Source: Pyronema omphalodes (lineage: Eukaryota > Ascomycota > Pezizomycetes > Pezizales > Pyronemataceae). From it: 64,000 nt of DNA. Below the pieces are notes generated by a model. That model made no database searches, was not told the origin of the DNA, and worked only from the letters and a program-made list of their open reading frames with translations. The position numbers and the translations under genes were made by a program. This document shows positions 1 to 12,949 of this stretch, piece after piece. The DNA is taken from positions 682,001 through 746,000 of the forward strand of contig JAJJXM010000002.1 of assembly GCA_024516155.1 (NCBI GenBank), read 5' to 3'. Every line of letters begins with the position of its first letter. The stretch's first letter is position 1.

Positions 1-2177
1 AATCCACAAATACAGGGTATAAACTTCAGATAAAAGCAGCGAAACCCGCCCTGATCGACGGGGTGAACATGGTAGGCACATGGGACTGCAATAGGAACTA
101 GGTAAAATTGGGAAGCCTATGACAAACGATCGCCAGCAGTGATGTGTATGTAGTGCAGCCCTGGATCACTGCCGAGCGAATGATTCGCATTAGTAGGTAA
201 CTAATCAGAGTGCTCGCTGAATACCGAATCATTCAACACCGACGTTACGCAGACGGTTGATCATGCCGTAAATTACACCAATACCGTCTCTTCGTTCCGA
301 TGTATGTAGGGTTATATAACTTAGCGAACGTGGTTCGCTTTCGTATTAGGCAATCTATTCAGTATGTACAACACAGAACTTTTTGAATCTGATCGGCTTT
401 ATTGCATTTTTCATGATGCTCATTCCTTTACGATGAAGCATATCGCTTCGGTCTACATACAAACCGGAAACATCGGAACTCGGTAAAACCGGCTCAGATT
501 ATCAACAATTTACATGAGGCTTACTCACATTACAGTCAGACCAATTACCGTATAGCGGATCACCGGATGTTGTTGTAACATTGCATGAAATAGTAGGTAT
601 GTTTCTGAGCCAATCTCGGTGTGATCTAAGGCTTCTTGCAGCCAATCGTTTGAGTACTCGGGGTTCAATTTATGTCGCGAGCGAATTGTGGAATTTGCCA
701 ATAATAAGTCATCTTATAAAAGAAATGTTCTCATAATGAGGTGATCAAAAGGCTTCAGCTAGGTAAGGTTCCGCCATCACAGCTCGCTAAAGCAGCCGAC
801 TCAAATATTAGCCGAACAGAGAACCAATGGAGCTGAATTTTCAGAAGCTTCACTCTTACAGATTACTTCCGAAGTATCTATCCACTACATTGACACCAAA
901 CATAGACGTCATTTATAAGGCTATTCAGTACCGATTCCTTCCGGCGGATATCCCGGAAACCAATAGTGCTCACGATACATATGCAATAAGCTGTACCGAC
1001 GTTTTTCTGTAGTCAGCAGGATAGCTTATCATGGTTTCGAAAAATTTATCCAGAGCGATGTATTAAAATTGTAAGCTCGGTCTGATAGAATTTTATATAA
1101 CGGCGGTTAAACCCTTACTATTTGAACTCTGGAGTTCCGAGTGATGAAAAAATCTTCAATCTTTGAAATTGATTCTTAACGCAGCATTAGAAGTATATTG
1201 TATCAGATATAGACCCTAGGCACTATCAACAAAACTGTTCACAATTTTTCTTTCCTGAGTCGATCAGGTCGGTACATTGTTCCTCTGCAGGATTCGAAAT
1301 AAAATTGGTTACGCCATTCCTCATCACTCGGATTTTTCGTCACGAATCACACACCATGACTGAGAATTTCGGAAGCATCCAGTAGTGATATGTGTGCTTC
1401 CGGGGGGTAACTATTGCATTCAGGCGTCAAAAACTTGTATAATCTTCCATTAAGATCTCCAGTCTAGGCCCATATTGGATGGCTATGCACTCAGGGTTTG
1501 CGTTAAGCACGACTAACCCCGAACAATTTACACAAAGTAATAAGACAACAATAACATAAGAGATATTTGGGAAAAGGTAGCAAAACATTAAGAATTGTAT
1601 GATGGTCCATTTGAACCAGAATCATCACAAGATGTCCGTTCTTCATGAAGGGAAGTTATCTTGGCGTTTCCTGTTACACAGGAAAAGTTGGGGGTGGTGG
1701 TACAATAGGGCGCCGGACTTACCCTTGTACCCAATTATAACATCCCTTGGCCTAACTTGTAAAGTGAAATATTGGTTCATCTTCAAAATCGCCTTACCTG
1801 TGTAGGCCTGTGTATGAAACTTCAAGATAGTACAGTAGTAGGCGTATGTTTGAAAATTCTATCTTACAATGCCGATGGTGCACCATAGGCGGCATGTAAA
1901 TTTGTTTTTTTCGTCCGATGATAGCGAAAGTTGTGTTTCTCAACTCTACCAGTAACTGGTGAGTGGATCATAAACAAAGGCATTCTCCCGATTTCTATTC
2001 CGTACATCAGGTTGCACTTCGCAGAAAATTCCATGCAGCCCTATCTATCTAACCGTGAATTAATCTTCCACTTGCGCCCACTTAAGCTTATCGTACATAC
2101 ACTAAAAAATTACATTTCAACCATTATTCTATCACATCAAATAAGGAAAATCCAACAACCCCGCCACCAGCCCGCGT
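1..2177. other. Gene-free AT-rich stretch
   Basis: Only short, unrelated open frames (all under 90 codons) occur on either strand, and none has a recognisable motif, splice pattern or domain. I see no RNA gene and no clear repeat. The last few hundred bases are the presumed 3' flank of the glycosyltransferase gene that ends at 2178. Confidence 0.6.
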
Positions 2178-3320
2178 CTAATTCCGTGGAGCCATGAAAT
2201 GCGCCGCCATCTCTTTGCGCGCACTCTTTTTAATTCCATCACTGTGTCCGTCATCGTTACCTTTGCTCTGCGAGCTGGATTTTTGAATATCACTATCCTT
2301 AGGCCCACCAAGTCGCCAAGCTGTAATAAGCGGCGGCCACACAACCCATCCCTTGATTTTACCTGCCGATGTAGCCCAAGCCATTGCCAAATCTACTGGT
2401 CCATCTAGCTGACGGTATCCGATATGGTAGAGAAGTTGCTGAGCCCCCCTCTTGGTAACCGCATAGGCCATCGTGCAAACCGGCTGGTATGCCTCTTGGA
2501 TAACTCTTTCTCCCGAATCTTTGTAGGTACCTCCGAGCTCTCGATGCTCATCAAAGTATTTTCGGTCGTATTCTCGCATCTCGGATCTATTAGGAGCCAT
2601 TGGATCATCGTAACGAATGACCTTCGCTTTCTGGTCACCTTTCGCAGGTTTTGGTGTGTGTAAACATGCGCCGAGCCAAAGAACATCCCAAGCCTCGTGG
2701 CCATATGGAGGCGAAGATCCCGCTTTCGGTAAATGTTTGGTGAGGCGTTCAAGGATGGGAGCGAAGTTGTCGTCCCAGTCAATATCGTCTTCCAGAATCA
2801 AGGCGGTCTCATAGTCCGCGGAATGCATAACCTTCTTCCAGATGTTGGCATGTGCGCGCCAGGTGCCAAGTTCCGCAACCGTAACCTTAGATTTTGTAGG
2901 CTTTGCCTTTTCGACTATTGTGTTTCCGTAGACTCCCGGTACGTAGGTTAAGGTGACGTTGGAATAGGCGGCTAGAAGTTCCATGGCATCCTGTCGGTCG
3001 GTTCGACTGCACAGATCAGTATGCCAACGACGCAGGACTGGTGTGAATATAGAAGGAAGAGAAAAAACATACGATGGCAAACTGAGGTAGAATACTTCAC
3101 CAAAACCTAGTGTTCTATTGTATACAGATTGGTGTCCAGAGGGCTCTTTGTAGGCACTGTAGCCTCCTCGATGACTTCTATGACGTGGGGTATCAAATGC
3201 TGAAGAAGAAGATAAAGGCTTCTGGGAATCGGTAGTGAGAAGGATTGCAGCATAGACAAAGCAACACAGCAGCATAGTAATGGGAATCAATGAGCCCACG
3301 GTCAGCCGGTATCCAGCCAT
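2178..3320 (-). CDS. GT25-like glycosyltransferase, type II membrane protein (2 exons)
   Basis: Predicted glycosyltransferase of the GT25 (LPS/procollagen galactosyltransferase-like) family, acting in the secretory pathway. The ATG is at 3318-3320. Residues about 9-28 form one hydrophobic signal anchor after a short basic start, so the catalytic part should face the Golgi lumen. The family start motif SLPSRTDRQDAMEL is visible only after removing an intron at 3072-3007 (66 nt, GTATGT donor, CTGAT branch, GCAG acceptor). That intron is a multiple of three with no stop, so unspliced reading stays open and adds 22 foreign residues. The spliced product is 358 residues. An acidic LEDDIDWDD block near residues 154-162 matches the metal/nucleotide-sugar site of the family. 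Donor sugar and acceptor cannot be told. Family assignment is fairly secure; the exact substrate is unknown. Confidence 0.82.
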   Translation of the reverse strand: MAGYRLTVGSLIPITMLLCCFVYAAILLTTDSQKPLSSSSAFDTPRHRSHRGGYSAYKEPSGHQSVYNRTLGFGEVFYLSLPSYVFSLPSIFTPVLRRWHTDLCSRTDRQDAMELLAAYSNVTLTYVPGVYGNTIVEKAKPTKSKVTVAELGTWRAHANIWKKVMHSADYETALILEDDIDWDDNFAPILERLTKHLPKAGSSPPYGHEAWDVLWLGACLHTPKPAKGDQKAKVIRYDDPMAPNRSEMREYDRKYFDEHRELGGTYKDSGERVIQEAYQPVCTMAYAVTKRGAQQLLYHIGYRQLDGPVDLAMAWATSAGKIKGWVVWPPLITAWRLGGPKDSDIQKSSSQSKGNDDGHSDGIKKSARKEMAAHFMAPRN

Positions 3321-6300
3321 GGTAGGCGGCTTTTCGTAAAGATGAATGTATAGGTGTCTATAGATTAGAAAAGAACGACAAAATGCGAGAACCGTCAGAA
3401 AGAAAGTGAAGGGTCCTGTTGGCGTGTTGGGGTTTAAAAGTACTAGAAAAATAATTTACCAACGCTAGTACTTGCCAACACCGCCATAATATGACAGTAA
3501 GGTGAGACCTCTCGAAGTGAGAATTTACGCCTACATTCTATGTCAGCCATCAACCCCTGGATTACAATTACACGAATACATCGTTCATCTGGTTTGCGAT
3601 GAATAACAAAATGGCTCAACTTTAACAAGCCTAGTAACTTTCCTAAAATATTACGATTATCCTTACTTGCGTTTTATGGAACGTTAGTATTTTATCTGCA
3701 TAGGATATGGGAAGTTATATAGATTATGTGTTTATTGTGATTTTCGTTGATATGCATTGTTCAAGTGAAGTCATTGCGCCTTGAAACTGGGAGATAGCAT
3801 AGATACGAAGGCTGGCAGGGGTTGAAATAGCAATAGAAGCTTTTGGGAAGTCACTCAATGTGGCGCCATCCAATAGTACATCAAAAGAGACTGATTATAA
3901 AAAGTCACATACTTTCCGTTCATTAATAATATTCCACAGTCCACTGATGTTCCCCCAAGTATTGACCTGGATCTAGTCGCGTGATATCGTAGGGTGTAAA
4001 ACACGTTTGTCACGTTGGTAGATGTCACTGCACGAAATAACTTGGCATATCGACATACAACTACAGTCGAAGAGCGTATTACCACAACAACCCCAATACG
4101 ACGCAATATCTGGCATAGTCAGGCTCCCTTAGAAGTATCTCCAGCCTCTACGGTGCAGGTAACAGAATGTTCATCTCACTTGTGCATGAAACGCGGCGAA
4201 GTGTCGTGCAACGTCTCTACTTTCATCAGCTTCGTATCACAGCAACCACTCCATCGATAACAGATATATTGCCCTCAGTTGTTTCCCGGAATCCCAACGG
4301 CTATTATTTTCCATGGAGTTATTGCGTCCTAATCCTTTATCCGTGGCCCATTATGATAACCGAGAGCCACGAACTATCACACATCGACTCGTGATGCAAA
4401 CTCCTTTTTGTGTTGGGTGGATATGAAGCTGGCGTCTACGTCTTGCGTGAATGTGTAGATGTTGTGTTACCCACACTAAAATATGACGAGATTCTGTGCC
4501 TTATCAGGAATAGCTGCGGCTCTGTCGGTTGCCAATAATATCACGATCTTGACATCCGCGGATCTCCAACAGGGCATGGAATATATCACGAAACACAAAA
4601 CGGACACCAACCGCATACGAGATAGTTAGAGACACAGTATTTGTATTGTATAACTTTTTTCACTGTGTTAGAATTAAATTAATCCTGGGTTGACTGAATG
4701 CCTCATGAATATACACTGGAGCACACAATCGATACAATAATTTCGAGCAACATATATCTGCACTCTGCTGCAAGAAATCCCTGGCCGAAAGCCTCATGGT
4801 GGCGCACTGACCAGACTGCTGCAATCCGTTGGCATCGGATTAAAGATGCGTGACATGCACATGTACCGGTACTTGTGTTGGTGTTATTGTTGATCTATTC
4901 TATGCATAGCAAGACTACCGGGCCGTCCGTGTCTTGAAAAAATTGCCTATCTTGCAGCTAAGTTGGCCCACCAATACCCATACATATCTCGAACCTGACG
5001 AATGATACGTTGAGTTGGCTACGGGACGGGGAATCAGGATTCACTTCAGCTGGTATGAATCATATATAGCATCACCATGAAACAAAAAGACGTGAACATG
5101 AACTTAAAGACGTGATACTCGTGCCTTTGAATATTGGGAATGCGTAGACGCGGCGGACTGGTCGCAAGTTTTACCAAATGGAGGCGCAATGTTAAATGTG
5201 AGTAATTATCAGTCAGGTACCGTGCTTGTTTTCCATCAATCAATAGGAATGCCGGGTTCGAGATTACGTGATCAAGTATGACACGCCAGCGCGAATATGT
5301 TCAAATACGTATATCCGAATGCGGATCGGTGGTAATTTTTCATGCCCTGAGATGCACACAGTTTAGAAAGAGGCAATGCCGTAGACGCCAAGTTTAATGA
5401 TAGCTTGATGTTTAAATACCCAGAGCTGGCTTTCTGCGGGAGAGGATTATATTCAAAATTATTATTTATTTTTATTTATTGAATCATACGCTGACCAAGG
5501 CCTAAAAAGCCTATGCAGGAAAAAAAAACAAATTGAAAATTACATCTATGTAAAAATTAATGATCAATGGGGGCCTATGCTACATAATGCTACAATAAAC
5601 TAACTTTACGTATAAGGTATGCCGTACTTGATATAATTCGGCCTACACCGCATATAAACCTTATGAGCGGTGTCTGTAGCTTGCTATTAACACGTAACTA
5701 AACATGCATGATACTTGGAATACATTTGTCCGCAAAATTCGAATTTGTTGGTTGAAATTACGCAGTAATCCTTCATTGCACACCATCCAACTGAGCCTTT
5801 TCATTCTCCAAAACTTTGCACCATGTATCCCATCATAATTTTCTTGCAGTATATTAATGTACTGCCCATGAACATTCTAACAAGGTTATTAACCTTTTTG
5901 ACCTTTTTGAATATGTTAAGGCGGTACGGGGTTAAGCTATACCAGAGTATCATGAACATCTGCACTATATATTCGATATATGCCGATAGTATGATAATAT
6001 TCTGGTTTTATGCCGTCTGGTTCGTCAGGATCGGATGGAAACTGCTAGCTGTTTGCTTCGTTGATATTCCTCTGATTGCGCTGATCCCTGCCTGCCAAAG
6101 CTACATCATTCCATACCCTGTCAAATCAAAAACATAAAGTGGTGTTGGTATATAAGGAGCCCTTAAATCTTCCCCTACATACTACGTGAACCATATGGTA
6201 TATTGAATAGTGGAAAAGAAAGTTCAAAGTGTAGGCATGATTCATCACTCGACCTCGAACGGGCTTGCCGGATGCCAGAGTAGCGCCTATACCTTACCCC

Positions 6301-7014
6301 TCAGCTTTGTACAATGGTTTGATTCTTGACAATGATATTGGAGTAATTGTTTATCAAGACTGAAGGACTTTTAGGAGTCATTGTTGTCCAAACTAACTGC
6401 TTGTTTACCTTCTAGCCACGTAATTATCTGAATTACTTGGAGTTCAATCTCGTCAATATGGTCATGTTGACTGTGTTTATATAAGCCATAGCTCCAGTAA
6501 ACTTTGAATATCTTATGGCTATACATAACATGTTCTCCGTCAATCTATATCCACACTTCGTTCACTTAGAGCTTCAAAACATCAATCAACCATCATGGGT
6601 TCTAAGAGGGCATTTCATACCTCCCGCTCAGCCTCACAAGTCTTATGAGCCCAGAATTCCATTGGGGTTCACGGTATACCCAAGGTCTTTTCAGAGCACC
6701 TATGATACTCCTTGCCCTGGGATCCCCGGGGTTTCTTAGCTTAGGACTACAGGTAGCATCAGATACCTTGAAAACATAGTCTGCCATACGAAAGTGACTG
6801 GTAACTCCACGTGGTACATAATGGATCCACTGGCTAATACAGGGTCTGCGCACGTGCGCACGTGCATATATACGAACAGCCCTGCCATGAGAAGTCACAG
6901 TATGCACGGAACCGTATTATTTTTCAGCAAGTCTGAGAAAATAGCTCATAATGCCATAAAGAAGCATAAAATCAATTTTTCTATGCGAAAAAAATATCTT
7001 TAGATGTTAAATTA

Positions 7015-7026
7015 TTAGGGTTAGGG
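7015..7026 (+). repeat. Two TTAGGG units (telomere-like)
   Basis: TTAGGGTTAGGG occurs once. Two copies may be chance; no longer array is present, so this is not evidence of a chromosome end. Confidence 0.4.
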
Positions 7027-7618
7027 TGGATTTGCACAAGAATAAAACTGGAGGAGTCAAGAAATAAGTGTTGAGAAGTTGACCAAAAAACAGCCTTAAG
7101 CCGAAAGCCCAAATTTAATACCTGTACCAGTCATCATCATCCTGGTAACCAATGAAACAACTTCAAAGCAGAAACCAAATCTGAGTGATAATTCATGATT
7201 CAACCATTACACTAACCGTCCCAGCCTTAGGCGCCATACCCCACTCTGCCCCGCACCCAGCTATGTACATACCCCATCCCAAACCTCACACCGTTTGCAA
7301 AGTAGGACCAACACCAACACCAGCACCAACGCTGCCCGAAATCCACTTTGGATAAAAAATTATGTATGAGTATACATAGTTAGTTACAGCATAGCGCCAC
7401 CGAAGATCTCCGCTCAAACGATCCTTCCGGAGACGCAAGATTGATCGAAAGCAAAACATATTTATCGCTAGATCTTCTTGCAGGTGCAAACGATCGATGA
7501 TATTGCTATCTGCGACCTTATCTGCGACCTTTGATTGCGGGGTGCATTGATTCTTGATATGTACTGTATCGGTATGTACATGACGAATCGGGGATGAGCC
7601 GCAGTTTTTTGCTGTTTG

Positions 7619-7698
7619 CTCGGTTTATTCGGTTTGCTCGGTTTGCTATGTTGATCGCTTTGCATGCTTCGTAGGCTTTGCGGGCTTTGCGGGCTTTC
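7619..7698 (+). repeat. Short 9-bp minisatellite, two clusters
   Basis: Three imperfect copies of CTCGGTTTG/A lie at 7619-7645, and two and a half copies of GGCTTTGCG lie at 7675-7698. The repeats create an artificial Lys/Ser/Pro or Lys/Ala-rich reading on the minus strand, which I do not regard as a gene. Confidence 0.6.
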
Positions 7699-8237
7699 TT
7701 ACTTACTTGCCTGTAATCGCTCTGCCTCGCATGGATCGTACATTGCACATGCGAATAATATTTATGTCCCCGGGGTTCACGACGATCAGTGGGGTCCCCC
7801 GGGGTTTACTTGTTGGGTATGCTCCAAAAATGTCTTCAAAGTGATTAACCGAAGTCAAGGTCGTTTATTCCTGACTGCCAACCGATTTGCTAAATAAAGA
7901 TGGAGTAGAGCAGATAGCTAGAGCTACCAAATAACGATGATCAAGCAAGGAGAAGAGAAAAGCTGAAATGTAGCCAAGGAAAAAAAGGAAGATAAATATT
8001 CGAAGTGCAGTAAGGAAAAAACATCGTACCCATAAAAGTAGGAAACATTAACCAACCGAAACGCAAAAACGCCGTTTATGAGAGGCTCGCCAAAAAAATA
8101 AAAAAAAAAAAATAAAAAATAAAACAAAAGAGGAAAGGTATATACAACGAACCCAGAATTACCATCAGTAATATGTATCCTCAAACCAAACGCTCGCAGT
8201 ATGCAAAACAAAAGACAAATCAAGAAAAACTAAAACT

Positions 8238-9341
8238 TCAAACATCCCCGCGATACCCCTCTCTTCCTCTAACCCAAGCTCCACGTACCGCACCTCCCTC
8301 CTCCTGTGCTTCCTCAACCGGCCATACATCAAACCTAAACGCTTCACCTCCCTTGACAGGAACCAGCCTTCGTCCCCACTGATCCTCAAACCTAACCTCC
8401 CCATGTCTCCACATCTTCCTTGCAATAACAGGATGCAACGGTGCTGTCTGTGGACTGTTGCTACGGCGCACTATGCTAACCCCAGGCCTTATCATCTTGA
8501 TCTCTTCATCCTCATCTGCACTTTCCGATGGCGAAGGGCAGTGTTCATTAACTCTTAGATCAATCTCCTCATCGGCCCTCATGGGGCTTCTAACTCTTGG
8601 AGGTGATCTAACATGCGGCTGCCTACCGGACAATGACTCCGGTGGTATTCTCCAGCTCGGAGGAGGCGAAGGAGGGGGTGGTGTAAGATATCCATCGCTT
8701 GTTGAATAGGTTCCCAACTTCGGTGAGTGGTTAGGTGATTGAGTACCAGATAGATCCCTTGTACTAGCATTCGGGGAGCGGGTAGGGGATTTATTTGGCG
8801 AGCCGGCACGACCGAGACCAGCTGCTATGGCATCGTTTGGAGTTTCAACTTCGATTTCGTCATCATCTTCGATACCATCATCGATTTCTTCGATGGTGTC
8901 TGGGTCGCTATCGGTTTCAGTGGAGTAGAAGCTAGGGTTGGATGAAGTTGGAGAGATCTTTTGTCGCTTGATAGGATTTTGATCAAGACGTGTGGATGGG
9001 ACGATCTCAACTCGGTCCAGGAACCGGACGAGTTTCTTGAGTTTTGAGGTGGAACTGGAGGAGGGCTTTTTGATTGCTGAGGTGATGGCCTTGTAGGCGG
9101 GAATGCCGGTGGAAAATGAATTTCCCATATCGGTGGGCATAGAAACTACAGTGCGAGGGGCTATGGTCTCTTCGATACCGGCGAGATCCTCGTCAAGGAA
9201 GTAAAGAGGGACAGAGTCCTCAACGTCGTCGTCGGCGATGATACGTGGGGTTAGGGAGGGAGTGAGTGGACCGCCCATGGTAGATTCCGACTGAAATTCT
9301 TCTTTGAACTTATTTCGTGGGGTGGGGGTTAAATATGACAT
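8238..9341 (-). CDS. Conserved-looking hypothetical protein, disordered, with RVxF-like motif
   Basis: Single-exon frame of 367 residues with ATG at 9339-9341; a second in-frame ATG lies 21 codons on. No enzyme fold is recognised. Most of the protein is low-complexity: Ser/Pro-rich stretches, an acidic run near residues 150-170, and repeated SPNKSPTRSPN-type SP sites that could be CDK/MAPK targets. KLVRF at 103-107 fits the PP1-docking RVxF consensus, and PIKRQK near 123-128 could be a nuclear signal. The last 60 residues (HPVIARKMWRHGEVRFEDQW and following) are the best-structured part and probably the conserved block. A nuclear PP1-binding regulator is a guess from the motif only. Coding status is supported by length, composition and the absence of stops. 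Confidence 0.7.
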   Translation of the reverse strand: MSYLTPTPRNKFKEEFQSESTMGGPLTPSLTPRIIADDDVEDSVPLYFLDEDLAGIEETIAPRTVVSMPTDMGNSFSTGIPAYKAITSAIKKPSSSSTSKLKKLVRFLDRVEIVPSTRLDQNPIKRQKISPTSSNPSFYSTETDSDPDTIEEIDDGIEDDDEIEVETPNDAIAAGLGRAGSPNKSPTRSPNASTRDLSGTQSPNHSPKLGTYSTSDGYLTPPPPSPPPSWRIPPESLSGRQPHVRSPPRVRSPMRADEEIDLRVNEHCPSPSESADEDEEIKMIRPGVSIVRRSNSPQTAPLHPVIARKMWRHGEVRFEDQWGRRLVPVKGGEAFRFDVWPVEEAQEEGGAVRGAWVRGREGYRGDV

Positions 9342-11987
9342 ATCCGTTAAATGTGTCGTTATTATTATTTTTTTATTTTTTAAATCCTTTTTGGATTTAT
9401 TTTTGATTTTTGATTTAGCCTTAGCGTCGTCCTTGCGAACAAGGGGGGGTGGGGTCGACGGGGCTTGTGGTTGGTGGTGGGGTCAGTTGACTATTTCCTT
9501 TTTTCAAGACAATAGCCAGTCGGATGTAAGTTGCGCTGGGATGGATCTGAGAAATAGGGTAGAGGGTATGCGGACGGCGGAGGAGTATGGAAGGAGTAGA
9601 GGTGCAAGAGAGGGAGGCCGGCCGGTAATGATATACGTGTGACCGAGTAGAATAACGAGGGCTAAGTTATGGGTGGTATTGAGTTCGGAGGAAGATCTAT
9701 CCCAAATGAGAAGTAGCTGCTAAATTCTGCGGTAGAATCCAAATGTTGTTATGTCAGACACCAAATAAAAAAGACAGAAATCCTCCAATGTACACGAGCG
9801 AAAGACGTTTCAATTTCTGAAGAAGCACACGGGCGAGGGGAATGAGCGATTGCTTTATACTAACCTTGCAGCTGTCATCCCAAAAACACCTGACTGGATC
9901 ATCGTCTGGTGTGCGCAGCAGTGTTTGCGCTACTTTCTCACACATCTTTAATACGCAATGTACTATGTAATTCTGGACAAATATGGTCAAGTCATCTTTG
10001 AACGCCATAATCGGGTCTTTCTCGAGGCAGCCTAGTCTGAAGATGAGTAAAAGACATTTGGAAAGTAGGGAATTAGCCTATCATGTCTTCTATTGGTCCT
10101 GCGCGCGACTCGCGGTACCCAACATAATGGTTCATTACCGGGTATTCACACACAGTGTTCCTAGAGGTGTGCATCATCAGCTTAGCCCACCCTCTCAGCA
10201 CCCCCAGGAAACGGGTCAACCTTGGGGCTGATACCGATTCGCTCGCCTGAGGAGCAAGCGTGCAAGGGACGAGCCCATAAAGGCCCCCTCCTGGTTCATT
10301 CCAAGAGTCACATAGCATTTGTAACGGGGACAGCCTTGCTCTGGCTCATAGCTAATGGAATTCGACTCACGCATTCCAAGATTCCTGAAATATCTCGAAG
10401 CTTTGTAAATAATTTCTTTTGAAATTCCCGCAAACAATACGTAAAACATATTGATGTTTCTGTACGAATGCACATGCATATGTGTCAGCCTTCCGCCGGG
10501 TTTTGATATTTGGACATGCATTCGTCTCAGCTTTCCTCAGCGTAGCTTCGTAAGGCGGACGGGTGCGGTGAAAACAGCAGCGCCATGAAGGAAGAAAAAA
10601 AAAAGAATGTTTGAATGTCTTGTGTATCTAATAGGAGCTGCGGGAAATTATTTGAAACAATGCTAGAGTTGTGCGCAGGATTTACACACGACAGTTCAAG
10701 GTCAAAGGAACTTCCATCCATACACCAAATTTATTTTTCCTGAGGCAAAGTGAAATGCACCATAGACGGACTTCCGTCCCTCCCGTTTGCTGTGCATGCA
10801 TTTCGTGACATCGAATCATTTTCAGTTATTTTTACGAATTTATTGAGTCGTTCATGCGTAATGAAGGCAGGTTCTGTCAGTAGCCACTCACCGAGCGCCC
10901 CTCCTCTGGGTTGGCCACTAGGATGTACCCGTCGAAGGCTAAGCCCGTGTCTACATAGCACGTCTCGCTAGCAGTGTAGATCATCAATACGAACCGTGAA
11001 CCCTCGATTCGTCCCAGGAGCACTTATTTCAGTTGGTCCGCGTGGACTCCCCGATCGCTGAGTGTTTTGTTGTCGGTAAACAGTTCCGGAGTATCAGATA
11101 CATCGGATTTCATATCGGACAATAGATATCACACGATATCGGGATCAGACGCGGAGTGGTTTTCTCATTTACACCCCGCAATTTATCGGAATTAAACTGA
11201 TATTTGAGACCAAACCAGAGGTAGGAAAAATGATTTCCTATTTCAAAAAGTAACGTCGCTTGATAAAGCTCCCAGGAAACAGCTAAGGTCATGGTAAAGA
11301 GGGTGTGGTGGGCTCATCGTCACTGCCCCACCACTATAAAGCCCTGTCGAAAATAGATTACATTTTTTGGTCTCCACCTAACTGAGTCGAGAAGAAGATC
11401 TGCCAAAGACGGTCACAATAAAGACTAGAATGGTCTTTGATTTTGGAGATTTAGTGCGGAATTTTGCGCCTACCCTACGCCTATATGGTCTCCACGTGAG
11501 GTTGTTTCGAAACTCGACGCATCACCGCTTTGTTACTTCCAAGTTTCGACCCTGTCATGAGCGCTGAGTATTCTTTTTTTTTTTTTTTTCGATGGAGCAA
11601 ATATTTCTTGGAAACGTACCATTTCGAAAGGGTTGAGTTTCTGTGCGCTCTCGCCAAAAGCGCGTGCAACAGTAAGATCTGTTTTGACGATAAGAGATGG
11701 TGGGTGTTCCAATGTTTCGCTCGCTGCTTACATTTATCAGCTTCGAAAAGGCGTTTTACACAGTTGGATCATCCCAGAAATGGTGCTATAATCTGCAAAT
11801 CCATGAAAATGGAATGCAATAATCTACATTTCCAGCTGATTACCAAAGACCGAAACAAACTGAGGGGAACCTCAGATGGTTGGGCATGCACACACACCCA
11901 CTTTGGGTTTACCCACGAGACATTCACTGATCCAATCAGCATTCGTGATCAATATCAAATACCTACTGTGCATATGTGCAGTCGATC

Positions 11988-12949
11988 TCAACATGCACCC
12001 AAGCGAGCGAGGATGCGGGGACCGGAGATGTTGGTGAATAAGGAATAAGCATGGATCTCCCAGATCACAACGAAAGAACCACCGAAACGTCCCTTGAGCA
12101 AGAATCTCGAAACAGACAGCTCTACACACGCATCTGACATTCGAGAGATAGGAAAACTTTTAGATTGCCCTGCGTTCATAGAGGTTACGCATCTGGTTGG
12201 TTACCAAGATCGGATGAACAAGAAGTATGTAGGGGTGCCATGCGCCTAAGAACTCCTTGTCAAAAAGAAAGATGACGTCAGGGAAAGTGCAAAACGCCGC
12301 AACGAGCGCATCCGCACTTTTGACGTCGAGAAACGGCGCGACACGGCTTCGAAATACACCATGTGAGCCAGTCGACGGACACTCGGAATCCCGTACACAG
12401 GTTGCACATAAATTTAGACGCATCACGAAGACGATAGGCTAGGGTACGCAAGTCCATCAAGGGTTATTTCTTTCGGCCAAGGAAGTGATAAACGCTGCAG
12501 TACTCGCACAAACTCCATGTGGTGGTAGTTCTCTGTATTCCTGGATCAGTATCACAAATCAAGGTGGCAAATTCGATTCGAGTCCAGCCCTGGCATACAG
12601 CACAGATATCTGCGGGAGCCCTGGAACCGTAGGATGCTCTGCTGCTCATCGGGGGTGTCAGATTTGAGGTTCAATTAAGCTTTGATATTCGCGAGGCCCG
12701 CATTGATCCCCGCCGGCCCATCGCGGCATCGCCGCCTGCGCCGGCTAGCGGAACTCGAGCCCTGGTGCTTTTCGAGATCTGAAAAATGCCCCTAAGAATC
12801 GAAAAAAGACATCCTTCCGCGTGAGAGTATTGCGCGATACATCCAGTAGACTCCATCACTGATGTCATTGTAATATCGCCAAAATCACACGGAATAAGGT
12901 CTCGTGTGCCCTTTGGCTTCAAGCAAGGTGCAGAAAACCGGTTGCACAA
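11988..12949 (-). pseudogene. Possible decayed gene, three coding-like segments
   Basis: Three consecutive minus-strand segments look like protein. One at 12949-12671 is 92 codons and contains CDFGDITMTSVMESTGC. One at 12649-12464 is 61 codons with ATG and contains CAVCQGW and later CEYC. One around 12426-12160 contains VAPFLDVKSADALVAAF. They are in different frames and separated by stops, without convincing splice junctions. Base composition is richer in G+C than the flanks. I do not recognise the family. It could be a dead gene or transposon, or chance. Confidence 0.25.

Larger units (their letters stand above)
3321..8237. other. Gene-poor stretch
   Basis: No open frame here is both long and protein-like. 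The longest with an ATG (5823-6137, 104 codons) is an AT-rich hydrophobic string without family features. The stretch contains a double TTAGGG, a GGTTT-type minisatellite, two CACGTG hexamers 8 bp apart (6851-6864) and A/T-rich low-complexity sequence near 5460-5480 and 8090-8125. Confidence 0.5.

Noticed and set aside
5823..6137. ATG-headed 104-codon hydrophobic frame
   Set aside because: Composition (Ile, Leu, Tyr, Phe) is what AT-rich DNA gives by chance; no conserved motif or neighbour supports it.
7015..7026. Chromosome end or telomere relic
   Set aside because: Only two TTAGGG units occur, flanked by unique sequence.
7466..7748. Minus-strand Lys/Ser/Pro and Lys/Ala repeats
   Set aside because: Produced by the GGTTT and GGCTTTGCG minisatellite in several frames at once, so not a protein signal.
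11557..12048. Plus-strand frame of about 160 codons
   Set aside because: It includes a T16 homopolymer read as Phe, has no family features, and overlaps a more coding-like minus-strand block.
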